A DNA stretch of 33,344 bases from Oscillospiraceae bacterium (GTDB taxonomy: Bacteria > Bacillota > Clostridia > Oscillospirales > Oscillospiraceae): positions 1 to 33,344 of the forward strand of contig WRJA01000019.1 in NCBI GenBank assembly GCA_009782435.1, given 5' to 3'. The position numbers and the translations under genes were made by a program. The notes below the pieces were generated by a model. It had not been told where the DNA came from, made no database searches, and saw only the letters and a program-made list of their open reading frames with translations. This document shows positions 31,851 through 33,344 of the stretch, one piece after another (within the stretch, counting starts at the first letter, position 1; every line of letters starts with the position of its first letter).

Positions 31851-32234
31851 TTAATAAGATTTGCTGTCCAAGCTTTCTACGTACAGTCGCTCAACGTAGC
31901 CCATGACCCTGTGCTTTTTGCATTCCCGCAATTTTCTGAACATTGAAAGCATTTCTTGTTCAATGAGCCTTTCGTAGTCCGAGGTCGTCACTTCCGGTTG
32001 GACTGCGCCGGCATATCCCGAAACGCCGTCCTCCGGATCTCTCCCTTGCATGATTTCTTCCAGCGACGTCTCATGGAAACTTGCCAATTTTTTAAGCATT
32101 GATTTCCGGGGCATGGCCAGATCGTGCTCCCATCTGTATACGGTGTTTAACGATACGTCCAGGATTTCGCTCATTTCTCTCAGGGTCTTCTTGCTCTTTT
32201 CACGCAGGCTTTTCAATTTCTTACCTATGCTCAC
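31851..32234 (-). CDS. XRE-family HTH regulator
   Basis: 127 residues. The helix-turn-helix is at the N-terminus: IGKKLKSLREKSKKTLREMS, ILDVSLNTVYRWEHDLAMP. A linker (EIMQGRDPEDG) leads to a helical C-terminal part (LIEQEMLSMFRKLRECKKHR) that may dimerise. GTG at 32234 has AAAGGAGG seven bases upstream, a strong site. It is divergent from the MFS gene across a 592-base gap; regulation of itself or that transporter is possible but unproven. Confidence 0.88.
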   Translation of the reverse strand: MSIGKKLKSLREKSKKTLREMSEILDVSLNTVYRWEHDLAMPRKSMLKKLASFHETSLEEIMQGRDPEDGVSGYAGAVQPEVTTSDYERLIEQEMLSMFRKLRECKKHRVMGYVERLYVESLDSKSY

Positions 32235-32493
32235 GGATATACCTCCTTTCTGTCGGTTAATTTATTTTTATATATATTAAGCATTGTTATGCCGCTTTTT
32301 TCGCCGGCTCCTTTCTCCCTGAGTGATTCCGTAAGACGGGGTTCACCGTGTTCGGCGTGTCTCCGCTGCATGCGGCAAATCTCTCAAGAAGAAAGTACCG
32401 ACTCAACTCATCCGGTGTCGACAGGCCGGAGTGAATTTTTCATCTCGTTTAATAACATGAGTATGGATTATAAAGCCGCTTTAAGGTCAATGA

Positions 32494-32520
32494 TTTTTTT
32501 AAAAAAAGTTTAAAAACTTT
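32494..32520. repeat. AT-rich double palindrome
   Basis: TTTTTTTAAAAAAA (32494-32507) is a perfect palindrome, overlapping a second one, AAAGTTTAAAAACTTT (32505-32520). Such runs may bend DNA or bind a regulator. No function is shown. Confidence 0.5.
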
Positions 32521-32764
32521 AAAATCTTCATCATGCGGGAGCGGATTTTCCGCATTATGCCGTAATTTCAAAGGTTTCATCATATGAACAAACTTAAACT
32601 TTTTCGTGGTGACGGCGAAAATAATTCACCGGTACGGGGGCGTTTCGATTAAATTTTCAGCGAATTCCTTAAAGTCTGTTTAAGATTGATAAGCTTTATC
32701 CCCGATAATAAGGCGGTCATTTCCGGTTTTGTATAAAAAAACACACATTCTTTATCGATTTTTG

Positions 32765-32802
32765 CGGTCGACCGCCGAATACGGTGAACTGTCGGTCGAC
32801 CG
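32765..32802 (+). promoter_or_regulatory. Tandem palindromic operator candidate before the MFS gene
   Basis: CGGTCGACCG occurs at 32765-32774 and again at 32793-32802. Each is a perfect 10-bp palindrome, 28 bases apart centre to centre, and the second ends 11 bases before the AAAGGAGG ribosome-binding site. Paired identical palindromes at this place are typical of dimeric repressors of TetR or MarR type. The binder is unknown. Confidence 0.55.
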
Positions 32803-32826
32803 TCACATATTGAAAGGAGGACCGCA

Positions 32827-33344
32827 GTGACAAAACAATACGGCAAAAAGGCGCTGATGCGGACTGTATTTCTTATTTCATTTCTGCAAATGCCGCAATT
32901 CGCCATCCTGCCGGCAACCAATCTCATTGCGACGGAGATTTTTCCGGAAATCGCCCTGCGTACGATACAGACAGTTATGTCGCTTCCCGGCATTGTCGCG
33001 GTATTTGCCGGCATTTCCTCAACTGTGATGATAAGATGCGGTTTTGCGTCAAAAAAGGGCATGACGCTGTTCGGGCTGATGATGATCGCTCTGACAGGCG
33101 CTGTCGCGGCGCTTTTGCATACCCGTTTTTGGCAGTTGTGCCTGATGAACACGCTGATCGGAGTCGGAATGGGGATATTTGTGCCGAGCTTGCAAAGCAT
33201 TATGTTCGATAACTTTGAAGAAAAAACACGCCAATTCATATCAGGCGTGTCGTTTTCGTGTATAAACGGCGGAGGCCTCATTATGAGTATGACTTGCGGC
33301 TTGCTGACCACCGTCATATGGTACGGCGGGGCTTTTGCAAAGCT
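32827..33344 (+). CDS. MFS transporter, N-terminal part
   Basis: The first 172 codons of a major facilitator superfamily permease; it runs off the right edge. GTG at 32827 follows AAAGGAGG by six bases. The start MTKQYGKKALMRTVFLISFL leads into a membrane segment, then ATNLIATEIFPEI, AVFAGISSTVMIRCGFASKKG (loop 2-3 region), LMMIALTGAVAALL and LIGVGMGIFVPSLQSIMF, a set of at least five hydrophobic helices. The substrate is unknown. Two palindromes upstream suggest inducible control. Confidence 0.85.
   Translation, partial: MTKQYGKKALMRTVFLISFLQMPQFAILPATNLIATEIFPEIALRTIQTVMSLPGIVAVFAGISSTVMIRCGFASKKGMTLFGLMMIALTGAVAALLHTRFWQLCLMNTLIGVGMGIFVPSLQSIMFDNFEEKTRQFISGVSFSCINGGGLIMSMTCGLLTTVIWYGGAFAK

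Larger units (their letters stand above)
32235..32826. other. Long intergenic region between XRE and MFS genes
   Basis: No convincing gene is seen. It holds AT-rich palindromes (32494-32520), a short hairpin GCGGA/TCCGC near 32540-32552, and two copies of the palindrome CGGTCGACCG just before the MFS gene. A 74-codon plus-strand frame at 32289-32513 has no ribosome-binding site and biased composition. No clear sigma-A promoter could be fixed. Confidence 0.5.

Noticed and set aside
32289..32513. 74-codon plus-strand frame in the XRE-MFS gap
   Set aside because: No ribosome-binding site, serine-rich random-like composition, and no recognisable motif.
32649..33317. 222-codon minus-strand frame opposite the MFS gene
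   Set aside because: It is antisense to a clear membrane transporter with a strong ribosome-binding site and shows no protein-family features.

Overview
The window reads as a chromosomal segment of an anaerobic Firmicute, most likely a Clostridia-class bacterium of medium GC content. This rests on family content, not on a database match: strong Shine-Dalgarno sites, frequent GTG/TTG starts, near-consensus sigma-A promoters, RNase M5, a DUF4364 protein, LL-diaminopimelate aminotransferase, reverse rubrerythrin, and three cis-regulatory RNAs (an infC-type leader, a NiCo riboswitch and an FMN riboswitch). No rRNA, tRNA, CRISPR array or intact transposon was seen.

Layout. 1-65 is the 5' end of a RhuM-like accessory gene on the minus strand. 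451-1803 is the infC-rpmI-rplT translation operon, with a strong promoter, a structured leader and an AUC start codon for infC. 1891-2963 is a NiCo riboswitch, with its terminator, driving a cation diffusion facilitator. 3223-6236 is a minus-strand run: DUF2148 protein, family-4 uracil-DNA glycosylase, DUF2156 protein, GNAT acetyltransferase. It is followed by a Nudix gene (+). 7084-9168 is a chemoreceptor (-) divergent from a ComFB gene (+). 9853-10866 is an ApbE flavin transferase (-), divergent from a DUF3810 membrane metalloprotease-like gene, an alpha/beta hydrolase and an orphan fumarase beta subunit.

13577-14549 is an accessory patch: a YefM/YoeB-type toxin-antitoxin pair with a YefM-like operator, flanked by scraps that resemble restriction-modification genes. 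An esterase and a SLOG protein converge after it. 15858-16808 is an FMN riboswitch and a RibU-type riboflavin transporter. Reverse rubrerythrin and an MBL-fold hydrolase follow. From 18340 to 31799 everything is on the plus strand: comEC, holA, rnmV, nrdR, guaA, a small membrane protein, ybjQ, dapL, glmS, DUF4364, an old-yellow-enzyme-type Fe-S flavoenzyme, a nitroreductase and a MerR/GyrI regulator. The window closes with an XRE regulator (-) and the start of an MFS transporter (+) preceded by two identical palindromes.

Functional themes are translation, metal export, flavin use (riboflavin uptake, ApbE, flavoenzymes), oxidative-stress defence of an anaerobe, DNA uptake and repair, and nucleotide/cell-wall precursor synthesis. 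The most striking oddity is guaA. Its glutaminase domain is about 75 residues short and has lost the catalytic Cys and His, while the synthetase half is intact. The NiCo riboswitch is the clearest regulatory element: its terminator can be drawn base by base and is mutually exclusive with the aptamer.
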